Source: Streptosporangium sandarakinum (GTDB lineage: Bacteria; Actinomycetota; Actinomycetes; Streptosporangiales; Streptosporangiaceae). From it: a stretch of DNA of 64,000 nt. The position numbers and the translations under genes were made by a program. Positions 1 through 7,368 of the stretch are shown here, in pieces. The first letter of the stretch is position 1; each line of letters starts with the position of its first letter. The notes under the pieces are model-generated. The model was given only the letters and a program-made list of their open reading frames with translations. It did not search any database and was not told the DNA's origin. The stretch covers positions 3,658,001 through 3,722,000 of the forward strand of contig NZ_JACCCO010000001.1 of NCBI RefSeq assembly GCF_013409935.1, in the 5' to 3' direction.

Positions 1-54
1 GTGGGGGAGCAGGTAGCGGTTGACCGACGAGGGAGCTGAGTCCCCGTGGGTCAC
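1..54 (-). CDS. Start of a probable PH-domain membrane protein (partial, runs off the window)
   Basis: Only the first 18 codons are visible. A GTG start at 54 opens a frame that reads MTHGDSAPSSVNRYLLPH and leaves the window at base 1. The 'RYLLP' element followed by a charged residue is typical of the N-terminus of actinobacterial PH-domain membrane proteins, which often sit next to the small membrane protein found upstream here. The start lies 5 nt after the stop codon of that upstream gene (60-218), so the two are probably co-transcribed. The assignment rests on very few residues and on context; the frame itself is more certain than the family. Confidence 0.45.
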   Translation of the reverse strand, partial: MTHGDSAPSSVNRYLLPH

Positions 55-59
55 AAGCC

Positions 60-218
60 TCATGACAGATGGGAGACGAACTGGGCCAGAGAATCGGCCG
101 CGTTGTACACAGTGTCCATGGCGCTCCTCACCGTGCTGGCGGCGTCACCTGGTCGGGTGAACAGGAAGAACGCCACAAAAGCAATACCGCCGTACGTAAG
201 AACCTTCTTGACCTGCAC
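60..218 (-). CDS. Small single-pass membrane protein, 52 aa
   Basis: The frame starts at a GTG at 218, preceded by a strong AGGAGG Shine-Dalgarno 7-8 nt upstream, and ends in TGA at 60-62. The product begins MQVKKVLTYGGIAFVAFFLF, i.e. two lysines followed by one hydrophobic span (about residues 6-20). A polar amphipathic tail containing RPGDAAS and VYNAADSLAQFV follows. Proteins of this size and plan (basic start, one span, then 'NAADxL..FV') are conserved but uncharacterised in actinomycetes; that parallel is from memory of the family. It probably forms an operon with the PH-type gene that follows 5 nt later. A TTTACC-N16-TAATGT promoter-like pair lies at 260-287 on the same strand. Function unknown. 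Confidence 0.75.
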   Translation of the reverse strand: MQVKKVLTYGGIAFVAFFLFTRPGDAASTVRSAMDTVYNAADSLAQFVSHLS

Positions 219-259
219 TTCGGCCTCCTGCAACCGCTAACCCACTGCACCCGCCGTAT

Positions 260-287
260 ACATTACCCACGCCATTCGCCGGGTAAA
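260..287 (-). promoter_or_regulatory. Candidate promoter of the small membrane protein gene
   Basis: Read on the minus strand this is TTTACC (282-287), a 16-bp spacer and TAATGT (260-265), about 42 bp upstream of the GTG at 218. Sequence match only; the -35 is imperfect. Confidence 0.35.
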
Positions 288-357
288 GCGCTTCGGTCCA
301 TTACGTCTGGCCCCGTTCCGTAGACCTGGCGAATCGGACAGAATGGCTTTTTCCCGG

Positions 358-588
358 TCACCCGCGCTCGCTCGCGACGAGCGCGAGAACCTCGAGATGC
401 TTGCGGGCGATCCGCTCCACCAGTCCGGGATGGACGTGGCCGGTCACCTCCAGCGCGCCGTAGTGCGCCGCCTCCACGCAGCGGGTCACCGTGGCGGCCG
501 GATGGATCCCGGAGAACTCGGCCCGCAGCGCGGCACTGACGGCCTCGTACGGGTCGGGCTCCTTGTCCGGCGTGATTCGCTCGCTCAT
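358..588 (-). CDS. Small helical protein, three-helix-bundle dimerization family type, 76 aa
   Basis: The start ATG at 588 is preceded by AGGGAG with good spacing, which favours it over an in-frame extension to 636. The protein is short, soluble and predicted helical: an acidic N-terminus (DKEPDPYEAVSAAL), a middle 'HPAATVTRCVEAAHYGA' and a C-terminal 'HPGLVERIARKHLEVL'. This plan matches the small actinobacterial proteins annotated as carrying a three-helix bundle dimerization domain, in which the second half ends in a conserved 'LVER.AR..L' helix. No catalytic residues are evident. It lies downstream of and in the same direction as upp. A strong palindrome at 650-671 sits 62 bp upstream of the start and could be its operator. 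Confidence 0.65.
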   Translation of the reverse strand: MSERITPDKEPDPYEAVSAALRAEFSGIHPAATVTRCVEAAHYGALEVTGHVHPGLVERIARKHLEVLALVASERG

Positions 589-649
589 GGTTCTCCCTGG
601 TATGCGCCCGCGGCCCTCGCGGACCGGGGCACGCAAGAGCCGCTTTCGC

Positions 650-671
650 TACTCTGAGTACCCAGAGAGTA
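650..671. promoter_or_regulatory. Palindromic operator-like site upstream of the 358-588 gene
   Basis: TACTCT (650-655) and AGAGTA (666-671) form an inverted repeat, and the centre contains a second register CTCTG-A-GTAC-C-CAGAG (652-667). It lies in the short gap between upp and the small helical protein gene. Which regulator binds it is unknown. Confidence 0.4.
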
Positions 672-725
672 ACATTACGGAGTCGAAAGTTGTAGAACGC
701 CCCTTCTATCGGAAGGGAAGTTTTC

Positions 726-1364
726 TCAGACGACCCCGTAAAGACGGTCACCGGCGTCGCCGAGGCCGGGGACGATGTAGCCGTTCTCGTTCAGCCGCTC
801 GTCCACCGCCGCGGTGACCAGGCGGATCGGCCGGCCGCTGCCCGCGAACACCTGGTCCATGTGGGCGATGCCCTCCGGGGCGGCCAGCAGGCACAGCGCG
901 GTCACGTCGTACGCGCCGCGCTCGAAGAGGAACTCGACGGCCGCGGCCAGGGTGCCGCCGGTGGCGAGCATCGGGTCGACCACGTAGACCTGGCGGCCGG
1001 ACAGGTCGTCGGGCAGGCGGGTGGCGTAGGTCTCGGCCTTGAGCGTCGACTCGTTGCGGATCATCCCGAGGAAACCCACCTCGGCCGTCGGCAACAGCCT
1101 CGTCATGCCGTCCAGCATGCCCAGGCCCGCCCGCAGGATCGGCACCACCAGCGGGTACGGCTGCGCCAGCCGTACACCGCTGGCCGGCGCGACCGGGGTC
1201 TCCACGGTCACGTCGGTCACACGGACGTGCCGGGTGGCCTCGTAGGCGAGCAGGGTCACGAGCTCGTCGGCGAGGCGACGGAATGTGGGCGAATCCGTCT
1301 CCGCGTTCCGCAGCACGGTCAGTTTGTGTGCCACCAGCGGGTGGTCGACGACCAGGGTCTCCAT
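726..1364 (-). CDS. upp: Uracil phosphoribosyltransferase, 212 aa
   Basis: Salvage enzyme converting uracil and PRPP to UMP in the cytoplasm. The product starts [16 protein letters not shown], contains the conserved '[15 protein letters not shown]' segment, the PRPP-binding loop [10 protein letters not shown] in the middle and the uracil-binding C-terminus '[19 protein letters not shown]'. Length is normal for bacterial UPRTases. The ATG at 1364 was chosen because homologues begin at this '[11 protein letters not shown]' segment; the open frame extends to 1553 but the extra residues are not family-like. No Shine-Dalgarno is visible. TACCGT (1373-1378, minus strand) ends 8 nt before the ATG, so a leaderless transcript is possible. 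It is divergent from the TadA-associated genes. Confidence 0.95.
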   Translation of the reverse strand: METLVVDHPLVAHKLTVLRNAETDSPTFRRLADELVTLLAYEATRHVRVTDVTVETPVAPASGVRLAQPYPLVVPILRAGLGMLDGMTRLLPTAEVGFLGMIRNESTLKAETYATRLPDDLSGRQVYVVDPMLATGGTLAAAVEFLFERGAYDVTALCLLAAPEGIAHMDQVFAGSGRPIRLVTAAVDERLNENGYIVPGLGDAGDRLYGVV

Positions 1365-1534
1365 GGAGGCCAACGGTATCCCGTATGCCGAGGTGAGGGA
1401 TAACGGTGGAGTCCGTACGTGATGTGCCCCACTTTCACTTTGAGTTTGATCACGATTTGGTAGGAGAGACGTACGCTCGCAGGTTGGTTCTGAAAGCATT
1501 GACGCCCGGAGAGAACGCATCGGTGGGGATGGCC

Positions 1535-2044
1535 ATGTCAGATCAAGAGGCACTCGACTTCGCCATCGTCGTCTACCGCGAGGACGACGTATGGGAGGCG
1601 GAGGTGCTCCCCACGGCCCTCACCTCCGACCTGGACGGCCTGATCTACGCTCTGCGCCAGCAGCCGAGCATGAGCGGCACGATTGGTCTGGTCGCCGTTG
1701 GGGATGAGTTCTTCGTGGCGCTACGGGTGTTCGGCGAGCGGGTGGACGTCTTCCTGTCCGACATCGCCGCGTCCTGGGACTTCCCGCTCGCCGAGCAGGT
1801 GCTGGAGTACCTCGACGTGCCGGTGCCCGACGAGGAGGAGCTCGACGCGATCCTCCAGGACGAGGACACCGCCCTTCCCGCCGGCGACCTCTCGATCTTC
1901 GCGGACCTGGGCCTCGACGAGATGGAGCTCGGCATCCTCTCCGGCGACGTCGACCTGCTTCCCGAGGACGTGCTGTCCAGCATCGCCGCGCGGCTGGGAT
2001 TCTCCGAGCCGTTCGAACGCGCCATCGACTCGATGTTCGGCTGA
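1535..2044 (+). CDS. tRNA adenosine deaminase-associated protein, first copy, 169 aa
   Basis: Conserved actinobacterial protein of unknown biochemical role that is nearly always encoded immediately before tadA. The start ATG at 1535 is preceded by GGTGGGG with a 6-nt gap; a second ATG at 1529 has no spaced ribosome site, and the frame is open back to 1406. The protein is very acidic, beginning [20 protein letters not shown], with long Asp/Glu-rich helices and a C-terminus of the form '[17 protein letters not shown]'. It is followed 16 nt later by a diverged paralogue with the same ending pattern. Family membership is from sequence and context; a role in assisting TadA or its tRNA substrate is inference. 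Confidence 0.8.
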   Translation: MSDQEALDFAIVVYREDDVWEAEVLPTALTSDLDGLIYALRQQPSMSGTIGLVAVGDEFFVALRVFGERVDVFLSDIAASWDFPLAEQVLEYLDVPVPDEEELDAILQDEDTALPAGDLSIFADLGLDEMELGILSGDVDLLPEDVLSSIAARLGFSEPFERAIDSMFG

Positions 2045-2060
2045 CCTTGGGAGATCGGCC

Positions 2061-2552
2061 ATGTCCTCCAGCCCATCAGCAAGCAGCGTGTTCTCGGCGG
2101 CCTTCGTCCGCACCCCCGACGGGTGGAAGGGCGCGGAGGTCGATCTCGGCTCCGCCGAGATGGCGGACGACCTCGGTGACGCCGTCACCGAGCACCTCGG
2201 ACTCGACGGCGACGAACTGGTCCTGCTGTGCGTGGAGGTGGAGGACGAATGGTTCGGGATCGTCCGCTACGACGGTGACGAGGAGCCCCGCGCCTTCCTC
2301 TCCGACGCGCAGGCGGGACTCTCGGAGGGGATCGGGGAGATCTTCAGCGATCTGGCCGGGGTCGCGCCGACCAAGGAGACGCCCGAGATCGGCGTACGGC
2401 CCGCCGGCGACTTCGAGCTGCTGGACGACCTCGGCGTCACCTCCGAGGAGCTGATCGAGCTCAGCATGGAGGAGGGCGTCCTTCCCGCGGACACGCTCTC
2501 GGTCATCGCCGAGCGGCTCTCGTTCGCCGACGAGCTCGACCGGCTGCGATGA
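2061..2552 (+). CDS. tRNA adenosine deaminase-associated protein, second copy, 163 aa
   Basis: Paralogue of the preceding gene. Both have a short N-terminal beta segment (here FSAAFVRTPDGWKGAEVDL), an acidic middle with 'DELVLLCVEVEDEWFGIVRY', and a C-terminal helical motif, here 'GVLPADTLSVIAERLSFADEL' against '[21 protein letters not shown]' in the first copy. The ATG at 2061 has GGGAG about 7 nt upstream. The stop codon overlaps the tadA start (ATGA), indicating translational coupling. Having two tandem copies rather than one is notable; the second copy, being coupled, is the better candidate for the usual partner of TadA. Confidence 0.85.
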   Translation: MSSSPSASSVFSAAFVRTPDGWKGAEVDLGSAEMADDLGDAVTEHLGLDGDELVLLCVEVEDEWFGIVRYDGDEEPRAFLSDAQAGLSEGIGEIFSDLAGVAPTKETPEIGVRPAGDFELLDDLGVTSEELIELSMEEGVLPADTLSVIAERLSFADELDRLR

Positions 2553-3064
2553 CCGTGGCGGGGTCCGGCGGGCCCGCCGGACCCGGCGGTTCCGGGGTGG
2601 AGGCCGGCTACATCCCCGTGATGCGGCTCGCTCTCGACCAGGCGGCGCGGGCCGGCGCCCGCGGAGAGGTGCCGGTCGGCGCGGTCGTCGTGGACGCCGA
2701 GGGCGCCGTGCTGGCCCGGGCCGGCAACGACCGCGAGTCCCTGGCCGATCCCACCGCCCACGCCGAGGTCCTCGCCCTGAGGGGGGCCGCGCGGGCGCGC
2801 GGGGAGTGGCGGCTGGACGGCTGCACGCTGGTGGTGACCCTGGAGCCCTGCACGATGTGCGCCGGCGCCGCCGTACTGGCGCGGGTCGACCGCGTCGTGT
2901 ACGGCGCCGCCGACGCCAAGGGCGGCGCCGTGGGCTCGCTCTGGGACGTCGTCAGGGACCGCCGCCTCAACCACCGGCCCGAGGTGGTGAGGGGCGTGCT
3001 GGCCGACGAGTGTGCCGGGATCCTCACCGATTTCTTCTCCGTCCGGCGGATGCGCGAGCAATAG
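2549..3064 (+). CDS. tadA: tRNA-specific adenosine-34 deaminase, 171 aa
   Basis: Zinc enzyme that deaminates the wobble adenosine of tRNA-Arg(ACG) to inosine. The cytidine-deaminase-fold motifs are intact: HAE at residues 71-73 (zinc ligand and catalytic Glu) and PCTMC at 100-104 (two zinc-ligand cysteines). 'GAADAKGGAVGSLWDV' and 'NHRPEVVRGVLADEC' are TadA-specific segments. The N-terminal 20 residues are Gly/Pro-rich and not conserved, so a later start is possible, but the ATGA overlap with the preceding gene supports the ATG at 2549. A tRNA-Ser gene follows 24 bp after the stop. Confidence 0.95.
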   Translation: MTVAGSGGPAGPGGSGVEAGYIPVMRLALDQAARAGARGEVPVGAVVVDAEGAVLARAGNDRESLADPTAHAEVLALRGAARARGEWRLDGCTLVVTLEPCTMCAGAAVLARVDRVVYGAADAKGGAVGSLWDVVRDRRLNHRPEVVRGVLADECAGILTDFFSVRRMREQ

Positions 3065-3075
3065 CGGTTATCCGG

Positions 3076-3081
3076 TAAGCT
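3076..3081 (+). promoter_or_regulatory. -10 box of tRNA-Ser(CGA)
   Basis: TAAGCT lies exactly 7 nt before the 5' end of the tRNA. The other tRNA-Ser gene in this window has the identical TAAGCT, also 7 nt before its 5' end. No clear -35 is seen. Confidence 0.45.
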
Positions 3082-3088
3082 GCTCCGC

Positions 3089-3178
3089 GGTGGAGTCGCC
3101 TAGTGGCCGAGGGCGCACGCCTCGAAAGCGTGTGATGGGGCAACTCATCCGTGGGTTCAAATCCCACCTCCACCGCCA
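3089..3178 (+). tRNA. tRNA-Ser (anticodon CGA)
   Basis: The acceptor stem pairs GGTGGAG (3089-3095) with CTCCACC (3168-3174). The anticodon stem CACGC/GCGTG encloses the loop CTCGAAA, giving anticodon CGA (codon UCG). The long class II variable arm (GATGGGGCAACTCATC region) and the T-loop GGTTCAAATCC are present. The discriminator is G and a genomic CCA follows (3176-3178), so the gene is 90 nt including CCA. Confidence 0.97.
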
Positions 3179-3182
3179 CAGC

Positions 3183-3217
3183 GAAAGGCTCCCGGCGTCA
3201 TCAGCCGGGAGCCTTTC
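3183..3217. terminator. Bidirectional hairpin terminator after tRNA-Ser
   Basis: A perfect 14-bp stem, GAAAGGCTCCCGGC (3183-3196) with GCCGGGAGCCTTTC (3204-3217), encloses a 7-nt loop. On the + strand it is followed by CGTTTTCC. It can end the tRNA on the + strand and the 3258-3557 gene on the minus strand. Confidence 0.85.
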
Positions 3218-3257
3218 CGTTTTCCGCCCTCCCGCCCCTCCGGCGGGCCGCGCCGGC

Positions 3258-3557
3258 TCAGTCGCCCGGCAGCTCCAGCACCCTGGCATGCAGGATCGAG
3301 CGCTGGTGCAGCGCCGCCCGCAGCGCGCGGTGCAGGCCGTCCTCCAGGTACAGCTCACCGCGCCACTGCACCACGTGCGGGAACAGGTCGCCGTAGAAGG
3401 TGGAGTCCTTGGCGAGCAGGGAGTGCAGGTCCAGCACCGCCTTCGTGGTGATCAGGGTGTCGAGCCGGATCTGCCGTGGCGGTATCTGCGCCCACTCGCG
3501 GTGCGAGAGGCCGTGGTCCGGGTAGGGCCGTCCGTCGCCGATCATCTTGAAGATCAC
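3258..3557 (-). CDS. Conserved actinobacterial protein with ParB-like motif, 99 aa
   Basis: Starts at GTG 3557 (MIFKMIGDGRPYPDHGLS) and contains 'IPPRQIRLDTLITTKAVLDL', 'DSTFYGDLFPHVVQW' and 'GELYLEDGLHRALRAAL'. The last segment resembles the DGHHR box of ParB/Srx-like folds, with the family also showing an early 'RP' element; this is a suggestion, not a firm assignment. Close relatives exist in most actinomycetes and, as I recall, are sometimes labelled VapB-type antitoxin without strong support; no toxin gene is adjacent. There is no Shine-Dalgarno; TAAACT (3565-3570) ends exactly 7 nt before the GTG, so the mRNA is probably leaderless. It is downstream of the metallopeptidase gene on the same strand. 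Confidence 0.75.
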   Translation of the reverse strand: MIFKMIGDGRPYPDHGLSHREWAQIPPRQIRLDTLITTKAVLDLHSLLAKDSTFYGDLFPHVVQWRGELYLEDGLHRALRAALHQRSILHARVLELPGD

Positions 3558-3564
3558 ACTATGT

Positions 3565-3570
3565 AGTTTA
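3565..3570 (-). promoter_or_regulatory. -10 box for a leaderless mRNA
   Basis: On the minus strand TAAACT is followed by 7 nt and then the GTG start at 3557. There is no ribosome site between them. Confidence 0.45.
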
Positions 3571-3637
3571 TGAGAGCATCGGGTGTCGTGTTCGCCGGAT
3601 GCCCACCGGGCGGCTCATCCCGCAGGTCGCGGGCCTC

Positions 3638-4495
3638 TCAGACGCCGCCCGCGAAGGTGTCGCACTTGTTGGGGTCGCCGCTCTCGTAACCGGTGGTGAA
3701 CCACTTGACACGCTGCGCCGACGTTCCGTGGGTGAACCCCTCGGGGTCGACCCGGCCCTGGGTGCGCTTCTGGATGCTGTCGTCACCCACGGCCGAGGCC
3801 GCGCTGATCGCCTCTTCGATGTCGGTCTGGCTGAACGGCTTGGCGAACAGGCCGGTCTTGTAGGCGTTCTTGGCCCAGGCGCCGGAGTAGCAGTCGGCCT
3901 GCAGCTCCAGCCGGACCGAACCGCTCTCCGGTCCCTGCCGGTCCCCCTCCGCCTTGGCGTTGGTGCCGAGGAGGTTCTGCACGTGGTGACCGTACTCGTG
4001 GCCGACGACGTAGGCCTGGGCGAACGGGCCGCCCTTGGCGCCGAACCGGCTCTGGAGCTCGTCGAAGAAGCTGAGATCGAGGTAGACCCGCTGGTCGGCG
4101 GGGCAGTAGAACGGGCCGACCGAGGCGTCGGCGGCGCCGCAGCCGGTGTTGACCCGGCCGGAGAACATGACCGTCTTGGCCGGCGTGTAGTTCTGCACGA
4201 CCTCGGGCCAGTAGTCCTGGATGCTGTTGACCACGCCGACGATCCGGCACTGCTCGTTCTGGTCGGCGTCCTGGCCGGTCTTGCACTCGGAGGCCAGGTT
4301 GGAGCTGGGGTTCACCGGGGCGGGATCGTCGCCGCCGGTGATGTTCCCGGGGTTGACGCCGAATATCAGAGCCACGATGAGCGCGATGATCCCGGCCGCG
4401 CCGCCGCCGACGGCGAGGCCACCGCCGGGGAAGCCGCCCCTGCCGCCGCTCTCCACCTGTGAGGTGTCGAGCCGGGCGTCATCTTTGAAGTCCAT
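3638..4495 (-). CDS. YpfJ-type neutral zinc metallopeptidase, membrane-anchored, 285 aa
   Basis: Putative zinc protease of the YpfJ/KPN_02809 family. Visible features: a Gly-rich N-terminus, one membrane span (about residues 33-47), then an extracytoplasmic domain with the zinc-binding HEYGHH at 166-171. A downstream 'LELQADCYSGAW' (from 197) supplies the acidic third ligand, and 'EGFTHGTSAQRVKWFTTGY' is the C-terminal family signature. Cysteines at 71, 83, 119, 131 and 202 fit an exported domain. Length matches the family. The ATG at 4495 is used because AAGGGA lies 8 nt upstream; the open frame extends to 4531. Substrate unknown. Confidence 0.9.
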   Translation of the reverse strand: MDFKDDARLDTSQVESGGRGGFPGGGLAVGGGAAGIIALIVALIFGVNPGNITGGDDPAPVNPSSNLASECKTGQDADQNEQCRIVGVVNSIQDYWPEVVQNYTPAKTVMFSGRVNTGCGAADASVGPFYCPADQRVYLDLSFFDELQSRFGAKGGPFAQAYVVGHEYGHHVQNLLGTNAKAEGDRQGPESGSVRLELQADCYSGAWAKNAYKTGLFAKPFSQTDIEEAISAASAVGDDSIQKRTQGRVDPEGFTHGTSAQRVKWFTTGYESGDPNKCDTFAGGV

Positions 4496-4783
4496 CGCCG
4501 ATGTCCCTTCGGTCCGCTTGGGACCTTCCACTGCCCCGGGGAGGCCGGGACATTCCGGCGGAACCGGATGACGGACGGGAGGTCACGGCGCCGTGGCGTC
4601 CCCGCCCCGGTCCTCCTCGTGCCCTCCGGCTCCTCCGCGGCCCGGCGCTCCGCGTGGGAGAGCCGGGCCGGGCACCGCTCGCCGAACGTCACGCGCCCGC
4701 CGTGCCCGTCGAGCGTCCTGCGGGCGTGGCCCGGCTGGAAGGGGCGCGCGGGCCGACGCGGTGTGAGGACGGGCGGATACGAC

Positions 4784-4819
4784 GAAGGGGCCGGGGCGCG
4801 TGTGCGCTCCGGCCCCTTC
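4784..4819 (-). terminator. Hairpin terminator of tRNA-Ser(GGA)
   Basis: GAAGGGGCCGG (4784-4794) pairs with CCGGCCCCTTC (4809-4819) just beyond the 3' end of the minus-strand tRNA. The loop contains a further GC-rich imperfect pairing. Confidence 0.7.
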
Positions 4820-4825
4820 GGGCGG

Positions 4826-4911
4826 CGGAGGATAGGAGATTCGAACTCCTGAGGGGTTGCCCCCAACACGCTTTCCAAGCGTGCGCCCTAGGCCAACTAG
4901 GCGAATCCTCC
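4826..4911 (-). tRNA. tRNA-Ser (anticodon GGA)
   Basis: On the minus strand the acceptor stem is GGAGGAT (4905-4911) with ATCCTCC (4827-4833), discriminator G at 4826, no encoded CCA. The anticodon loop TTGGAAA between ACGC and GCGT arms gives anticodon GGA (codon UCC). A long class II variable arm and the GTTCGAATC T-loop are present. The -10 box TAAGCT (4919-4924) ends 7 nt before the 5' end. Confidence 0.97.
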
Positions 4912-4918
4912 GTGGAGA

Positions 4919-4924
4919 AGCTTA
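4919..4924 (-). promoter_or_regulatory. -10 box of tRNA-Ser(GGA)
   Basis: TAAGCT on the minus strand, 7 nt before the tRNA 5' end, identical in sequence and position to the -10 of the other tRNA-Ser gene at 3076. Confidence 0.45.
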
Positions 4925-4983
4925 CCGAACTTTCTGAGTGCGATGACCGCATATTCGGTGCCCCGAACACTCCGGTCAGACGT

Positions 4984-4989
4984 TAGACT
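4984..4989 (+). promoter_or_regulatory. -10 box of the SRP RNA gene
   Basis: TAGACT lies 6 nt before the inferred 5' end of the SRP RNA. No convincing -35 is visible at 17-18 bp. Confidence 0.5.
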
Positions 4990-4995
4990 GTCCTC

Positions 4996-5085
4996 GGACC
5001 CCTCGCGCGGCGTCATCCTGTGAACCTCCCCAGGGCCGGAAGGCAGCAAGGATAAGCAGGCTCTGGCGGGTGTGCGAGGGGTTCT
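4996..5085 (+). ncRNA. ffs: Signal recognition particle RNA, small bacterial type
   Basis: RNA scaffold that binds Ffh for co-translational targeting. The conserved helix-8 core is visible: GTGAACCTCCCCAGGGCCGG followed by AAGGCAGCAAGG, containing the GGAA-type tetraloop region and the asymmetric loop. The ends pair GGACCCCTCGC (from 4996) with GCGAGGGGTTCTC (to about 5086). It sits directly upstream of dnaX, the usual actinobacterial position. The exact ends are inferred from pairing. Confidence 0.9.
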
Positions 5086-5121
5086 CTTCGTTTCAGGACC
5101 CCTCGCAGGCGGGATGGTCGC

Positions 5122-7362
5122 ATGAGTCTTGCGCTTTACCGCAAGTACCGGCCCGGGACCTTCGCCGAGGTCAAGGGCCAGGAGCACGTCACAGAGCCGC
5201 TGCGGCAGGCGCTGCGGAGCGGCCGGATCAGCCATGCCTACCTGTTCAGCGGGCCCCGGGGCTGCGGCAAGACCTCCAGCGCCCGGATCCTGGCCCGTTC
5301 GCTGAACTGCGAGCAGGGACCGACGCCCGACCCCTGCGGAAAATGCGAGTCCTGCGTCGCGCTGGCCCCCACCGGCCCCGGCCACCTCGACGTCATCGAG
5401 ATCGACGCCGCCTCGCACGGTGGCGTGGACGACGCCCGCGACCTGCGCGAGCGGGCCTTCTTCGCGCCCGTGTCGGCGCGCTACAAGATCTACATCATCG
5501 ACGAGGCGCACATGGTGACCCGCGAGGGTTTCAACGCGCTGCTCAAGCTCGTCGAGGAGCCCCCGCCGCACCTGAAGTTCGTCTTCGCGACGACCGAGCC
5601 CGAGAAGGTCATCGGGACGATCAAGTCCCGGACCCACCACTACCCCTTCCGGCTGATCCCCCCCGCCGCGCTGCGCGCGCTCATGGAGGAGATCCTCACC
5701 GCGGAGAAGGTTCCGTTCGAGCCCGCCGCGCTGCCGCTGGTGATCCGGGCGGGCGCCGGCTCGGCCCGTGACTCGCTGTCCATCCTCGACCAGCTCTTCG
5801 CCGGGTCCGACGAGTCGGGCATCACCTACGCGCGCGCCGTCTCCCTGCTGGGCTACACCGACGGCGGCCTGCTCGACGACGTGGTCGCCGCCTTCGCCGC
5901 CCGTGACGGCGCCCGGGTCTTCCAGACGGTCGGCCGGGTGATCGAGGGGGGCCACGACCCCCGCAGGTTCGCGATGGACCTGCTGGAGCGCTTCCGCGAC
6001 CTGGTGATCCTGGCCAACGTGCCCGAGGCGGCCGAGAGCGGGCTGCTCGACCGGCCCGCCGACGAGCTCGACCGGCTCCGCGAGCAGGCCGCGTCGATGG
6101 GCCCGGCCGAGCTGACCCGCGCCGCCGAGATCTTCAACGCCGGCCTGACCGAGATGCGCGGCGCGGCCTCGCCCCGGCTGATGCTGGAGCTGATGTGCGC
6201 CCGGACACTCCTGCCCGGGACCGGCCGGGACGAGGCGGCGCTGCTGGCCCGTCTGGAACGGCTGGAGCGCGGCGGTCTCGCGGCGGCTCCCGTCGTCCCC
6301 GCCGTCGCCGCCCCGCCGGTGCAGGCGGCTCCGGCCGCGGTGGTCCCCTCCCCGGCTGTCCAGGCCACGCCGCCCGCGCAGGCTCCGGTCGCGCAGGTTC
6401 CGGCCGCCCCCGCTCCCCCCGCGGGTACGGCCCCGGCCCCGGCCCCGGTGGAGCGGGCCCGCGCGGACGACGACTGGCCCGCCGTGACCAGGCCGGGCGC
6501 CCCCGCGGCCGCACCCCAGGCCCCCGCGGCCCCGGTGACCCCGGCGGCGTCGGCGGTGCCGGTCGCCCCGGTCGCCGACGCGGTGACCGGGACGGGGGCC
6601 GCGGCGGTGCAGCAGGCGTGGCCGCAGGTGCTCGCCGCCCTCAAACGGCGCAGCATCGTGGTCTGGGCGAACGTCAACACCAACGCCCAGGTCGTGGGGG
6701 TCGAAGGAAAGCTCGTCACGCTGGGGTTCGCCCAGGTCGGCGCGATGCGCAACTTCACCGGCGGCGGCAAGGACGTCGTCGTCGCGGCGGCCCTGCAGGA
6801 CGTGCTGGGCGGCTCCTGGAAGGTCGAGGCCGTCGTGGCGGGCGGCGGCCCGTCCGGCGGCGCCCGTCCCCCGGCGGGTCCGCCTCCCCAGCCGGTCCAG
6901 CCGGTTCAGTCGGCCCCGCAGCCGGCCCAGCCGCGCCAGGACCCCGCGCAGGGGCACGCCCCGGGGTCCGCTTCGGGTCCCGCCTCGGGATCGGCTCCGG
7001 GGCCCGCCTCGGCGCAGGCTCCGGCGGTCCGGCAGGCCCCTCCCGCGCGTCAGTCCTTCCCGCCCACCGACGATTCGTGGCCGGACGCGCCGCTTCCCGA
7101 CGACCCCGGCTCGCCGCCCTCCCCGGCCCCCGGCCTCGCCGCCGCCCGCTCGGCCGCGAGGGCGGCGGCGCAGACGGGTCCGAAGGCCGGCGGCGCCAGG
7201 CCCGCCTGGCCGGACAAGGTGCCGGGGCGCGTGCCCGCGCCGGACGGCGACGAGGTCGATCCGCTGAACGACGCGGACGCCGACGTCGACGCGCTGACCG
7301 GCATGGCGCTCATCCAGCGGGAGCTGGGCGGTCAGATCATCGAGGAGATCGACCACGCCTGA
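5122..7362 (+). CDS. dnaX: DNA polymerase III subunits gamma/tau, 746 aa
   Basis: Clamp-loader ATPase and replisome organiser. Walker A GPRGCGKT at 44-51, zinc-module cysteines at 63, 72, 75 and 78, and the DEAH Walker B at 127-130 are intact, followed by the 'ARDSLSILDQL' sensor segment. After about residue 385 the protein becomes Pro/Ala-rich and low complexity, interrupted by a folded tau-type segment (about 485-575, 'WPQVLAALKRRSIVVWANVN'). It then ends in an acidic tail with 'MALIQRELGGQIIEEI'. Extensive Pro/Ala expansion of the tau linker is usual in actinomycetes. The ATG at 5122 gives the conserved start MSLALYRKYRPGTF. Confidence 0.96.
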   Translation: MSLALYRKYRPGTFAEVKGQEHVTEPLRQALRSGRISHAYLFSGPRGCGKTSSARILARSLNCEQGPTPDPCGKCESCVALAPTGPGHLDVIEIDAASHGGVDDARDLRERAFFAPVSARYKIYIIDEAHMVTREGFNALLKLVEEPPPHLKFVFATTEPEKVIGTIKSRTHHYPFRLIPPAALRALMEEILTAEKVPFEPAALPLVIRAGAGSARDSLSILDQLFAGSDESGITYARAVSLLGYTDGGLLDDVVAAFAARDGARVFQTVGRVIEGGHDPRRFAMDLLERFRDLVILANVPEAAESGLLDRPADELDRLREQAASMGPAELTRAAEIFNAGLTEMRGAASPRLMLELMCARTLLPGTGRDEAALLARLERLERGGLAAAPVVPAVAAPPVQAAPAAVVPSPAVQATPPAQAPVAQVPAAPAPPAGTAPAPAPVERARADDDWPAVTRPGAPAAAPQAPAAPVTPAASAVPVAPVADAVTGTGAAAVQQAWPQVLAALKRRSIVVWANVNTNAQVVGVEGKLVTLGFAQVGAMRNFTGGGKDVVVAAALQDVLGGSWKVEAVVAGGGPSGGARPPAGPPPQPVQPVQSAPQPAQPRQDPAQGHAPGSASGPASGSAPGPASAQAPAVRQAPPARQSFPPTDDSWPDAPLPDDPGSPPSPAPGLAAARSAARAAAQTGPKAGGARPAWPDKVPGRVPAPDGDEVDPLNDADADVDALTGMALIQRELGGQIIEEIDHA

Positions 7363-7368
7363 CGCGCG

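Noticed and set aside
3258..3557. Toxin-antitoxin module
   Set aside because: Relatives are sometimes labelled antitoxin, but there is no adjacent toxin gene and the neighbours are a protease and a tRNA.
3089..4911. Integration (att) sites at the two tRNA-Ser genes
   Set aside because: No integrase nearby and no duplicated tRNA 3' end was found in the window.
4897..7356. 819-codon minus-strand open frame opposite dnaX
   Set aside because: Shadow of the dnaX codon bias; Arg/Gly/Asp-rich translation without domains, and dnaX is unmistakable on the other strand.
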